Shown: positions 7,893 to 15,353 of the stretch, piece by piece | Position numbering within the stretch: position 1 is the stretch's first letter | Layout: the number at the start of each line of letters is the position of its first letter | Assembly (NCBI RefSeq): GCF_028473145.1 | Contig: NZ_CP092370.1 | Coordinates: 620,001-684,000, forward strand | DNA: 64,000 bases | Direction: 5' to 3' | Source: Flavobacterium sp. CBA20B-1 | GTDB taxonomy: Bacteria > Bacteroidota > Bacteroidia > Flavobacteriales > Flavobacteriaceae | Translations under genes and position numbers: made by a program | The notes under the pieces: generated by a model | The model's database searches: none | What the model saw: only the letters and a program-made list of their open reading frames with translations | What the model was told of the DNA's origin: nothing

Positions 7893-9456
7893 ACAAAATC
7901 TTAAAAACCTTATTACAAATGATATTGTACAGCATATTAATAGCATTGAACCAATACAAACAACAAACGAAGATATTTTACAAGAACTTATTAAAAGTAT
8001 TGGGCAAATAGACTTTACATTATTGGCTTTTCCCGAAATTGAAATTATTAAACAAAAGATTGAAGAATTAAAGCCACTTGCATTTAATGAAGACGGAAGT
8101 GTAAATAAAGAAAACAAAAAAGAGTTTAAAGAATATTCAGAATTACAAAGGCAATTAAATAGTTTTAAGCTAACTAAAAACCATTTTTTAATACTTTGTA
8201 TTGAACAACTTATAAATATTGCAAAGGCTAATAATTGGGGCTTATGTAAAAAGAACGGTTACATTTATTTGTATAATGGTAGCTACTGGAGCGAAATAGA
8301 CAAAGAAAGTTTTCAATCTTTTTTAGGTAATGTAGCTTTAAAAATGGGAGTTGAAAAGTTTAGAGCTAAAATTCACACTTTTAAAGATGAGTTATTTAAA
8401 CAGTTTTTAGCAGATGCTTATTTGCCTACACCAAAGACAAATAAAAAAAATGTACTTATTAATTTACAAAATGGAACTTTTGAAATTACACCCACAAAAA
8501 GAGGTTTAAGAAATTTCGATCGAAATGACTTTATAACGCACCAGTTACCGTTTGAGTACGAACCCGAAGCAACCGCACCACTATTCCAAAAGTATTTAGA
8601 TGAGGTTTTGCCCGATAAAGACAAACAAAAAGTATTTGCAGAGTATTGCGGTTACATATTCATTAAACCAAGTGTTTTAAAACTTGAAAAAATGCTTATT
8701 CTTTATGGTACTGGAGCAAATGGTAAAAGTGTATTTTTTGAAATTATAAACGCACTTTTAGGAACGGAGAACATAAGCAACTATTCATTACAAAGTTTAA
8801 CAAATGACAACGGTTATTTTAGGGCAAAAATTGCTAATAAGCTTGTTAACTATGCGAGTGAAATAAACGGCAAATTAGAAACCGATATTTTTAAACAAAT
8901 GGCATCGGGCGAACCAATAGAAGCACGTTTGCCCTATGGCGAACCATTTATACTAAATGAGTATGCGAAATTAATATTTAACTGTAATGATTTACCAAAA
9001 GATGTAGAACATACAAACGCATATTTTAGACGGTTTTTAATTATTGGTTTTGATGTAACTATTCACGAAAGCCAACAAGATAAACAGTTACCACAAAAGA
9101 TAATCAATAATGAATTATCGGGCGTATTTAATTGGATTTTGCAAGGACTTGACAGACTACTGGAACAAAAGAATTTCAGTAAATGTGAAGCAATAGAAAA
9201 CGCACGAAGTAATTACGAAAAGCAAAGCGACAGCGTTAAAATGTTTATTGATGAGTTTGAATATACAACCTCAACAGATTACACTACAATAAGCACACTA
9301 TACAACCAGTACAAAGCGTTTTGTATCGAGGACGGTTTTAGACCAGTTAATAAGTCAAATTTTATGAAGCGTTTACATAGTTTCAAAATCTTTGTTAAAC
9401 GCATTGATATTGGGAATGTAGCATACATTACAACTACTAATAAAAATTTGTTTTGA
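7879..9456 (+). CDS. SF3 (P4/D5-type) DNA helicase of the replication module
   Basis: The 525-residue protein has the phage P4 alpha/poxvirus D5 C-terminal helicase. Walker A is GTGANGKS at residues 277-284, the Walker B-like segment is LVNYASEIN around 322-330, and sensor 1 is AKLIFNCND around 363-371. An arginine-finger region AYFRRFLIIGF follows. The family D5_N region (NLQNGTFEITP, around residue 195) precedes it. The N-terminal 110 residues are helical and lack a recognisable primase. It would unwind DNA at the element's origin after excision. It overlaps the upstream gene by 14 bases; the next gene begins three bases after its stop and probably supplies the primase/TOPRIM part. Confidence 0.9.
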   Translation: MEANKQNLKNLITNDIVQHINSIEPIQTTNEDILQELIKSIGQIDFTLLAFPEIEIIKQKIEELKPLAFNEDGSVNKENKKEFKEYSELQRQLNSFKLTKNHFLILCIEQLINIAKANNWGLCKKNGYIYLYNGSYWSEIDKESFQSFLGNVALKMGVEKFRAKIHTFKDELFKQFLADAYLPTPKTNKKNVLINLQNGTFEITPTKRGLRNFDRNDFITHQLPFEYEPEATAPLFQKYLDEVLPDKDKQKVFAEYCGYIFIKPSVLKLEKMLILYGTGANGKSVFFEIINALLGTENISNYSLQSLTNDNGYFRAKIANKLVNYASEINGKLETDIFKQMASGEPIEARLPYGEPFILNEYAKLIFNCNDLPKDVEHTNAYFRRFLIIGFDVTIHESQQDKQLPQKIINNELSGVFNWILQGLDRLLEQKNFSKCEAIENARSNYEKQSDSVKMFIDEFEYTTSTDYTTISTLYNQYKAFCIEDGFRPVNKSNFMKRLHSFKIFVKRIDIGNVAYITTTNKNLF

Positions 9457-9458
9457 TA

Positions 9459-10547
9459 ATGGAAAATTTTAAATATTCATTAGACAAAGGAAGTAAAAAG
9501 CATATTTGCCCGAACTGTAATAAAAAGACTTTTGTTTTTTATATTAATACAGAAACGGGCGAATATTTGCCCACTGATTTTGGGCGATGTGATAGGGAAC
9601 AAAATTGCAACTATCATAAAGCACCACCAAAGGGCAAAAAGGCGTATTTAATAAACTTTTTAGCATTAACCAGTATAAGTGATAAAGCTTATAAGTTAGT
9701 CGATTTAAACGGCATTATTTCAATAGTACCAAAGTCGCAAATACTGGAGCAACAAAAAAAGAAATGTTTTATTTCTGAGTGGTATTTAAAAACCTCAACA
9801 ATAAATTATTTCAATTGTGAAAGTAAGTATTTTAATACTGATGAGGTTACTATAATAAATGAAGTTAGATCCGCACCAAAACCAAAAGTAAAACCAAGTT
9901 TTCACGGTTTAGAATTATTAGATAAAATGTATTTTGAAAATCCTATAAATAACAATTTAACCGAATTTCTAAAAACAAAGTTTACAAGCGATGAGGTTTT
10001 TAATGCAATGCAAAACTACTTCTTAACTGGTACAAATTACTTTTGGAATAATGCAACCGTATTTTGGCAAATAAACCATAAAGAACAAATACAAGGGGCA
10101 AAAATAATGCTATACAACAAGCAAAACGGTAAAAGAATAAAAGAACCTTACAATCATATTAATTGGCTACATAAAGCAATAAATGAGCCTGATTTTAATC
10201 TATGTCAATGTTTATTTGGTTTACACCTTATAAATGAAGACTATCAAAAAACTATTGCAATTGTTGAGAGTGAAAAAACTGCAATTGTAATGAGTATATT
10301 TTTACCTGATTTCATTTGGTTAGCTACTGGAAGCAATGGCAATTTTAAGTTTGAAACATTAGAACCATTAAAAAAAAGAAATGTTATTGCATATCCTGAT
10401 AAGGGCGAATATATCAATTGGTTAAATAAAGCAACTGAATTAAACAGCTTTAATTTTAAAATTCTAGTTAGTGATTTAATCGAAAATACAGACTTTGAAA
10501 ACGGTTTTGATCTAGCCGATTATTATTTTAAAATGCACGAAATGTAA
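9459..10547 (+). CDS. Zinc-ribbon and TOPRIM-like protein, probable primase partner (DUF6371-like)
   Basis: The 362-residue protein opens with a zinc-ribbon pattern: C17-x2-C20 and C44-x5-C50 (CPNC...CDREQNC), as in DnaG-type zinc-binding domains. Near residue 270 there is a TOPRIM-like block: IAIVESEKTAIVMS, then LATGSNGN, then VIAYPDKGEY, which supplies the expected acidic residues. The layout matches Bacteroidota DUF6371-type proteins found on mobile elements. With the SF3 helicase three bases upstream it would form a split primase-helicase. The ATG at 9459 was chosen over a TTG two codons earlier that overlaps the helicase stop. Confidence 0.75.
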   Translation: MENFKYSLDKGSKKHICPNCNKKTFVFYINTETGEYLPTDFGRCDREQNCNYHKAPPKGKKAYLINFLALTSISDKAYKLVDLNGIISIVPKSQILEQQKKKCFISEWYLKTSTINYFNCESKYFNTDEVTIINEVRSAPKPKVKPSFHGLELLDKMYFENPINNNLTEFLKTKFTSDEVFNAMQNYFLTGTNYFWNNATVFWQINHKEQIQGAKIMLYNKQNGKRIKEPYNHINWLHKAINEPDFNLCQCLFGLHLINEDYQKTIAIVESEKTAIVMSIFLPDFIWLATGSNGNFKFETLEPLKKRNVIAYPDKGEYINWLNKATELNSFNFKILVSDLIENTDFENGFDLADYYFKMHEM

Positions 10548-10586
10548 AAAATGCACCAAAAAAAAACATTTATTTTTTTTAGTAAA

Positions 10587-10603
10587 TTATCTAAAGTAGA
10601 TAA
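10587..10603. repeat. 17-bp palindrome upstream of the 92-residue element gene
   Basis: TTATCTAAAGTAGATAA is an inverted repeat of six-base arms (TTATCT/AGATAA) around AAAGT, 28 bases before the next start codon. It could be an operator. Confidence 0.4.
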
Positions 10604-10630
10604 AAATAGAAACAATTTAATAATATAAAA

Positions 10631-10909
10631 ATGGCAACAGGAAAAAAAACAGGCGGACGTGTAAAAGGTACACCAAACCGTATAACAACAGAAACAAAAA
10701 ATATAATTCAAAACATTGTAAGTAATGAACTTCAAAATTTACCTAAAATGTTAAATGAATTAAAACCGCATGAGCGTATAGAAATAATGATAAAACTATT
10801 GGTTTATGTGCTACCTAAACAAAATCAATTAGGTTTTGGAGAAAATACAGAACAAAAAACAATTACGATTATAGATTTAGGGAGTGGGGAAACAGAACCC
10901 GAAGACTGA
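10631..10909 (+). CDS. Small basic element protein (92 aa)
   Basis: The protein begins MATGKKTGGRVKGTPNR, a basic Gly/Arg-rich leader found on many phage and element proteins of the DUF5681-like kind, sometimes compared with small terminase-type DNA-binding proteins. The middle is helical (NIVSNELQNLPKMLNELKPHERIEIMIKLLVYVLPK) and the tail is acidic. No enzyme motif is visible. It is 83 bases beyond the TOPRIM gene, with its own palindrome upstream, so it may be transcribed separately. A DNA-binding role is plausible but not shown. Confidence 0.7.
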   Translation: MATGKKTGGRVKGTPNRITTETKNIIQNIVSNELQNLPKMLNELKPHERIEIMIKLLVYVLPKQNQLGFGENTEQKTITIIDLGSGETEPED

Positions 10910-10933
10910 TAAAAAAATGTAAAAAAAACTTAT

Positions 10934-11164
10934 TTATTTCAATGGAATATTAAAAAGTTCCTTTGGTTCAATTTCAAGAGCGTTACAAATTTTTATTAAT
11001 GTTTTTACAGTAGTATTGATGGTTGCACGTTCTATTCTTGCAATTTGAGATTTAGGTATAGAACAATCATTTGCCAAATCTTGTTGAGACATATTTTTCT
11101 TTTCACGTAATTGTCTTATGTGAATGCCCAAATTTGATATAAATGTTTCTTCTGAAATATCCAT
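10934..11164 (-). CDS. XRE-family helix-turn-helix regulator
   Basis: The 76-residue protein is a single Cro/CI-type HTH domain: LGIHIRQLREKKNMSQQDLANDCSIPKSQIARIERA, then TVKTLIKICNALEIEPKELF. It is the only gene on the minus strand of the element and is divergent from the lipoprotein gene 88 bases away. This is the arrangement expected of a repressor that controls itself and its neighbour. An imperfect inverted repeat TTCAA-n7-TTGAA (11167-11183) lies directly in front of its start codon and may be its operator. It may also keep the element quiescent. Confidence 0.9.
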   Translation of the reverse strand: MDISEETFISNLGIHIRQLREKKNMSQQDLANDCSIPKSQIARIERATINTTVKTLIKICNALEIEPKELFNIPLK

Positions 11165-11166
11165 TA

Positions 11167-11183
11167 TTCAAATTTCGATTGAA
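11167..11183. promoter_or_regulatory. Candidate operator of the XRE regulator
   Basis: TTCAA-n7-TTGAA inverted repeat starting three bases upstream of the regulator start codon, in the divergent spacer. Supported only by position and symmetry. Confidence 0.3.
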
Positions 11184-11222
11184 AAAAGAATTGAATGAAC
11201 GCATTTATGCCTACATTTTTGT

Positions 11223-11230
11223 TATTTTTG
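11223..11230 (+). promoter_or_regulatory. -7 box of the element lipoprotein gene
   Basis: TATTTTTG matches TAnnTTTG and lies 23 bases before the ATG of the lipoprotein gene. Confidence 0.5.
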
Positions 11231-11252
11231 AATTAATTTAAAAAAATTTACA

Positions 11253-11828
11253 ATGAAAAAAATAGTATTACTTTCATTATTTGGTATTTGTTTATCTTGT
11301 AATGATAGCCAAGAAAAAGAAATTTTTAAGGAGTTTAAAGCGAAACAAATTAAAGAAAAATTTAGTACTACACCTGATGAATTAAATTTTGAAATATTAT
11401 CTATTGAAAAGACAAAAGATATTATAGCAAAAGATAGTATTAAAATCATACGAGATAGTTTACATGAATATATTAAAAGTGCCGATAAGGTTAAAGATAC
11501 CTTAACATTTGAGTACGCTATCAAAGAATATGAAAATTTAATCAATATTACACAAGAAATAATTTTGTTGAGAATTAGATCTGGACGTGAATATGAGAAC
11601 TACGAAGATGAAGAACAACGCAATACATTTATTAAAAATAAAGTAAATTTAGAAGCATTAAAATCTTTGAATGATGAATATTTAAAAAATATAAATGAAG
11701 TATTAAGTACAGAGTATAAAGCTAAATATTCAATTCAAAACCCAGTTCTGAAAGTCAAGCAAACATTTGATAGTAAAATTTATTCAGATAGAAAAAAATC
11801 AAAAATCATTCTGGAAGTAGCTGAATAA
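11253..11828 (+). CDS. Lipoprotein carried by the element (cargo gene)
   Basis: The 191-residue protein begins with a lipoprotein signal, MKKIVLLSLFGICLSC, with the lipidated cysteine at residue 16. The rest is charged and largely helical (FKEFKAKQIKEKF..., then YAIKEYENLINITQEIILL) without a family I recognise. It has its own promoter box, its own terminator, and sits beside the XRE gene at the right end of the element, the usual place for cargo. An exclusion, surface or host-fitness role is possible, but the sequence gives no direct clue. Confidence 0.8.
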   Translation: MKKIVLLSLFGICLSCNDSQEKEIFKEFKAKQIKEKFSTTPDELNFEILSIEKTKDIIAKDSIKIIRDSLHEYIKSADKVKDTLTFEYAIKEYENLINITQEIILLRIRSGREYENYEDEEQRNTFIKNKVNLEALKSLNDEYLKNINEVLSTEYKAKYSIQNPVLKVKQTFDSKIYSDRKKSKIILEVAE

Positions 11829-11840
11829 CTAAATAAAAAT

Positions 11841-11882
11841 ATCCTTGTAAAAAAATGTGATTTACAAGGGTTTTTTTTTTTA
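11841..11882 (+). terminator. Rho-independent terminator of the element lipoprotein gene
   Basis: Perfect 9-bp stem CCTTGTAAA (11843-11851)/TTTACAAGG (11861-11869) followed by G and twelve T. Confidence 0.9.
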
Positions 11883-11977
11883 CAATTATATTAAACGAAA
11901 TATTATAGAATAATTTATTAAAATATTATCCAACATTTCGCCTTACCATTGTTTAATAATTGATATTTATAATTGAA

Positions 11978-11998
11978 TTTGTACCTTATTTGTACCTT
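11978..11998 (+). repeat. Two TTTGTACCTT repeats at the right end of the element
   Basis: TTTGTACCTT at 11978-11987 and 11989-11998, about 35-55 bases inside the right 19-bp core. The same motif, in both orientations, is clustered inside the left end. Candidate arm-type integrase sites. Confidence 0.6.
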
Positions 11999-12033
11999 GA
12001 AATTTTAAACTATTGATATACAAAGGAAGTTAC

Positions 12034-12052
12034 TTTTTGTATCGGAAAGTAA
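12034..12052 (+). repeat. attR core of the element (19-bp direct repeat, right copy)
   Basis: tttttgtatcggaaagtaa, identical to the mnmE 3' end at 3981-3999. It marks the right limit of the element. Confidence 0.88.
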
Positions 12053-12091
12053 ATCTAGTTTTTATTTAGTAAGATTTACTTTCTTTTAGTT

Positions 12092-12128
12092 GAAGCTGCC
12101 CGAAAAGTCGGACAGCTTCTTTTATTCT
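12092..12128 (+). terminator. Terminator-like hairpin, probably the original mnmE terminator
   Basis: Stem GAAGCTGCCCGA (12092-12103)/TCGGACAGCTTC (12108-12119), one C-A mismatch, loop AAAG, then TTTTATT. It lies beyond attR, where the pre-insertion end of mnmE transcription would fall. Its sequence is almost the same as the hairpin at the right end of the IS at 41431-41457. Confidence 0.75.
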
Positions 12129-12164
12129 TTCATTCATTTAAATACTCTCAAATTATTAAGACAT

Positions 12165-12761
12165 TTAGTTGAAAATTCTATATATCTGATATGTTATATA
12201 GAAAATACTTTCTCTCATTAAAAAGGTTGATTTTTTGTTTGTTGATTTGTATTGGCTGGTTTTTGTAGGAGATGTGTGTGCGCTAATATTAAAATCTTTT
12301 GCTATTAGAATTGCTCTTTTCATATGTAACGGATCACTAATCAGTAAAGCTTTTGATAGATTATTCTCAATCATTATTTCTTTTGCAAACTTTAAATTTT
12401 CTTGAGTGATTTTTGACTTTTCTTCGATAAAGATATCTGTAGGATTCACACCAAGTTTTTCAGCATATCTTTTTGCAACACAAGATTCTGAAAATTTTTT
12501 GCCATTTGCTTTTCCTCCTGTAAAAATTATCTTTTTAATATATCCATCTTTATATAGACTGATACTGTGATTAATTCGCTCTCTGAAAACGGGAGAAGGT
12601 TCATCGTTCCAAATTCCAGCTCCTAAAACAATACCAACATCCGCTATTTGAGTTTCATCTTTCTTAGAATAATTAGTAATATTAAAACAAGTTATAATAA
12701 AATATGTTGTTAAACATAACAGAATAGTAATACTGACGATTTTTATCTTTTTTAAAAACAT
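12165..12761 (-). CDS. DUF218 (YdcF/SanA-like) membrane-anchored protein
   Basis: The 198-residue protein has one N-terminal membrane segment (IKIVSITILLCLTTYFIITCF) and then a DUF218 domain. Family signatures are DVGIVLGAGIWNDEPSPVFRERI, IIFTGGKANGKKFSES, then ITQENLKFAKEIMIENNLSKALLISDPLHMKRA. SanA/YdcF proteins are linked to envelope integrity and exclusion of large antibiotics; the chemistry is not settled. The ATG at 12761 was taken, as the upstream in-frame TTG (12770) leaves no room for a ribosome site. It lies just outside the integrated element and is not obviously part of an operon. Confidence 0.85.
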   Translation of the reverse strand: MFLKKIKIVSITILLCLTTYFIITCFNITNYSKKDETQIADVGIVLGAGIWNDEPSPVFRERINHSISLYKDGYIKKIIFTGGKANGKKFSESCVAKRYAEKLGVNPTDIFIEEKSKITQENLKFAKEIMIENNLSKALLISDPLHMKRAILIAKDFNISAHTSPTKTSQYKSTNKKSTFLMRESIFYITYQIYRIFN

Positions 12762-12944
12762 TCCCTTCAATATTTTAGTTCATTACAAAATGTTGAATAT
12801 CAAATATACAAAACTTCATTAATAATAAAGCTTTGATAAAATAGTGGTATTCTCTTGCAAAGTGGTAATTAATATTTGTACTATCAAAATTTCGATTTTA
12901 AAAATTCAAAATAAAATAAGTTTTTTTTAACTGTAAAACCTCAG

Positions 12945-12952
12945 TATATTTG
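12945..12952 (+). promoter_or_regulatory. -7 box of purB
   Basis: TATATTTG matches TAnnTTTG, 27 bases before the chosen purB ATG. Confidence 0.6.
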
Positions 12953-12979
12953 TTCCTTATAAAAATATTGGAAATATTT

Positions 12980-14326
12980 ATGTTAACAGAATTAAATGCT
13001 ATTTCTCCGATCGATGGAAGATATAGAACAAAAACAGCTCCATTAGCAGATTATTTTTCGGAAGAAGCTCTTATAAAATATCGCGTTTTAGTAGAAATTG
13101 AATATTTCATTGCGCTGTGCGAATTGCCAATTCCACAAGTAGCCAATGTATCCAAAGATTTATTCTCGGAATTAAGAAAAATTTACACCAATTTCACTAC
13201 TGAAGATGCACTGTGGATAAAAAATACCGAAAAAACAACCAATCACGATGTGAAAGCTGTTGAGTATTTTATTAAACATAAATTTGACCAATTAGGTTTG
13301 CAAGAGTATAAAGAGTTTATTCACTTTGGATTAACCTCTCAAGATATCAACAACACCGCAATACCTTTATCAACAAAGCATGCTTTTGAAAAAGTATATA
13401 TGCCCACTTTTATTCAATTAATTAATAAGTTAAAAGAATTAAGCATAGAGTGGAAGGATATTCCCATGTTGGCACGTACACACGGACAACCTGCATCGCC
13501 AACGCGTTTAGGAAAAGAAATTTTGGTTTTTGTGGTTCGTTTAGAAGAACAGTTGCGTTTGTTGAACAACATTCCGTTTGCTGCTAAATTTGGTGGCGCA
13601 ACCGGAAACTTCAACGCACATAAAGTGGCTTATCCAGATAAAGACTGGCAATTTTTTGGTGAGAATTTTGTTGAGAGAGTGTTAGGTTTAAAACATTCTT
13701 TTCCAACTACTCAAATAGAACATTATGACCATTTTGCGGCTTTTTGTGATGCTTTAAAACGTATAAATAACATTATTATTGATTTAGATCGCGATATTTG
13801 GACGTATGTTTCTATGGACTATTTCAAGCAAAAAATCAAAGCCGGGGAAGTGGGATCATCTGCAATGCCACATAAAGTTAACCCAATTGATTTTGAAAAT
13901 TCAGAAGGAAATTTAGGTATTGCCAATGCTGTTTTTGAACATTTAGCAGCAAAATTACCAATTTCTCGTTTGCAACGCGATTTAACCGATAGCACCGTTT
14001 TAAGAAATATCGGTGTACCTTTTGGTCATACTATCATTGCATTTGAAGCTACTTTAAAAGGATTGAACAAATTATTGCTCAACGAATCAAAATTTGCGAG
14101 CGATTTAGAAAACAATTGGGCAGTTGTTGCCGAAGCAATTCAAACCATATTGCGTCGTGAAGCGTATCCAAATCCTTACGAAGCTTTGAAAGATTTAACC
14201 CGAACAAACGAGGTGATCAATGCACAATCAATTCACGCATTTATTGACACATTGAATGTTTCAACAGAGGTAAAAAATGAATTAAAACAAATAACTCCAC
14301 AAAATTATTTAGGAGTTTCAATTTAA
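12980..14326 (+). CDS. purB: Adenylosuccinate lyase
   Basis: The enzyme cleaves adenylosuccinate and SAICAR, releasing fumarate, in purine synthesis. The 448-residue protein begins MLTELNAISPIDGRY and carries TTNHDVKAVEYF, HFGLTSQDINNTA, ARTHGQPASPT and the mobile signature loop GSSAMPHKVNPIDFENSEGN near residue 293, with the catalytic serine. The length matches the E. coli-type enzyme. I chose the ATG at 12980 since an upstream start would lie over the promoter box. The gene is single and is followed closely by a small lipoprotein gene, with five bases between. Confidence 0.97.
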   Translation: MLTELNAISPIDGRYRTKTAPLADYFSEEALIKYRVLVEIEYFIALCELPIPQVANVSKDLFSELRKIYTNFTTEDALWIKNTEKTTNHDVKAVEYFIKHKFDQLGLQEYKEFIHFGLTSQDINNTAIPLSTKHAFEKVYMPTFIQLINKLKELSIEWKDIPMLARTHGQPASPTRLGKEILVFVVRLEEQLRLLNNIPFAAKFGGATGNFNAHKVAYPDKDWQFFGENFVERVLGLKHSFPTTQIEHYDHFAAFCDALKRINNIIIDLDRDIWTYVSMDYFKQKIKAGEVGSSAMPHKVNPIDFENSEGNLGIANAVFEHLAAKLPISRLQRDLTDSTVLRNIGVPFGHTIIAFEATLKGLNKLLLNESKFASDLENNWAVVAEAIQTILRREAYPNPYEALKDLTRTNEVINAQSIHAFIDTLNVSTEVKNELKQITPQNYLGVSI

Positions 14327-14331
14327 AATTT

Positions 14332-14766
14332 ATGAAAAAAATTATTGTAACATTAGTAGTAGCTTTGTCGTTTGTAGCATGTAATGACGATGATCAGGCA
14401 GTTGATGTTTTAGTAGGAAAATGGTTTCCTGAGGCAGTAATCATTAATGGAGAAAGCCAACCATATCAAGGCAATTCAGACTGCGGAAAAGACTATTTGC
14501 AGTTGAATGAATTTAATTCTTTTGAAATTGGCGATTACACCCAAAGTGAAGCAGAGCCTTCAACAACACCAGTAGATCCATGTCCCATACAAAAGTTTTA
14601 TGGTTCGTACACGGTTGTTGACAATGAATTGAAATTAAACGGCTCTAACTTTTTCCAAGGAGGAACAATTATTGAAAAGTCAGCAAGCAAGCTGCAACTA
14701 AAACGAATGATTGATGTGGATGGTGATGGAACCGATGACGAAGTAATAGAAGTATTTGTAAAATAA
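14332..14766 (+). CDS. Lipocalin-like lipoprotein
   Basis: The 144-residue protein starts with MKKIIVTLVVALSFVAC (lipid cysteine at 17). It continues with the lipocalin-like pattern of small Bacteroidota lipoproteins: VGKWFPEAVIINGE, two cysteines that may form a disulfide (SDCGKDY, DPCPIQ), GSYTVVDNELKLNG and a final strand LQLKRMID. It ends with a calcium-loop-like DVDGDGTDDE. It sits five bases after purB and is followed by a strong terminator, so it is probably co-transcribed. Ligand and role are unknown. Confidence 0.8.
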   Translation: MKKIIVTLVVALSFVACNDDDQAVDVLVGKWFPEAVIINGESQPYQGNSDCGKDYLQLNEFNSFEIGDYTQSEAEPSTTPVDPCPIQKFYGSYTVVDNELKLNGSNFFQGGTIIEKSASKLQLKRMIDVDGDGTDDEVIEVFVK

Positions 14767-14770
14767 ACTC

Positions 14771-14803
14771 AAAAAAATCGAACATACGTTCGATTTTTTT
14801 TTA
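14771..14803. terminator. Bidirectional terminator between convergent genes
   Basis: Stem AAAAATCGAAC/GTTCGATTTTT around the loop ATAC with an A-run before and a T-run after; it can serve both the lipoprotein and the thioesterase genes. Confidence 0.9.
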
Positions 14804-15235
14804 TTCTTCAATAAAACTCCTGCTTTTAGGAATTTTATTTACAATCGCCACCACTTCGGGCGGCAAAGCAGTTAATTTACGGGTTTTTAAATCAAACCAA
14901 GCGCCGTCCACGTGTACTGTTGCACTTTTAGTTCCATCTGCCTTATAAACTGTATGAGCAATTGAAAAACGATTGTTTAGTTTATTGTGTTTGGTCATTT
15001 CAACTGCAACTTCAATTTCTTCATCCATCTTAATTTCTCGGTGAAAAATAGTTTCTTCCCTAAATAATATCGGTGCAATACCAAATTTTGCACATTCATT
15101 AACCGATAAACCTATATGAACCATTAAATTGTTGCGGGCTTGTGTACAAAAATCGCTGTATGCCGAATGTCGAAGGTGTCGGTTGGCATCAATCATACTC
15201 CATAAAACCTGGCCCTTGAAAAAGATGTGTTCCAT
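14801..15235 (-). CDS. YbgC/4-hydroxybenzoyl-CoA-type acyl-CoA thioesterase
   Basis: The 144-residue protein has the hot-dog thioesterase pattern: VLWSMIDANRHLRHSAYSDFCTQARNN, with the Asp of DANRHLRH in the catalytic position. A central EETIFHREIKMDEEIEV and a C-terminal TVHVDGAWFDLKTRKL complete the fold. It would hydrolyse an acyl-CoA in the cytoplasm; substrate unknown. It is a lone gene; the stop codon lies within the terminator shared with the convergent lipoprotein gene. Confidence 0.85.
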   Translation of the reverse strand: MEHIFFKGQVLWSMIDANRHLRHSAYSDFCTQARNNLMVHIGLSVNECAKFGIAPILFREETIFHREIKMDEEIEVAVEMTKHNKLNNRFSIAHTVYKADGTKSATVHVDGAWFDLKTRKLTALPPEVVAIVNKIPKSRSFIEE

Positions 15236-15353
15236 AATTTTTTAAAATAAATTTACTCAAATTTACAAAATACTTACTTAAAATTGCATTTTTGGCACGA
15301 TTAATGAAATTAGGTATTATGTAATTAATTAAGATTTTTAAACAACATATATT

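Larger units (their letters stand above)
3981..12052. mobile_element. Integrative element of about 8 kb inserted at the 3' end of mnmE
   Basis: A perfect 19-bp direct repeat, tttttgtatcggaaagtaa, lies at 3981-3999 and 12034-12052. The left copy is the last codons and stop of mnmE; the right copy is followed by what is probably the original mnmE downstream region. Between them lie an excisionase-like HTH gene, a tyrosine recombinase, a second HTH gene, an SF3 helicase, a zinc-ribbon/TOPRIM-like gene, an XRE regulator, a lipoprotein and several unknowns. Most recombination and replication genes run left to right. No structural phage, terminase, relaxase or toxin gene is recognised. The layout suggests a site-specific integrative element or phage satellite; its means of transfer is unknown. 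Confidence 0.88.

Noticed and set aside
10523..10735. Minus-strand open frame rich in Cys and Phe over the TOPRIM gene end
   Set aside because: It overlaps the start of a better plus-strand gene, is of low complexity, and follows from A-rich coding on the other strand.
12034..12128. Possibility that the right repeat belongs to a second, decayed mnmE copy
   Set aside because: Only the last 19 bases match; the sequence upstream of 12034 is not mnmE, so it is an att core rather than a gene duplicate.
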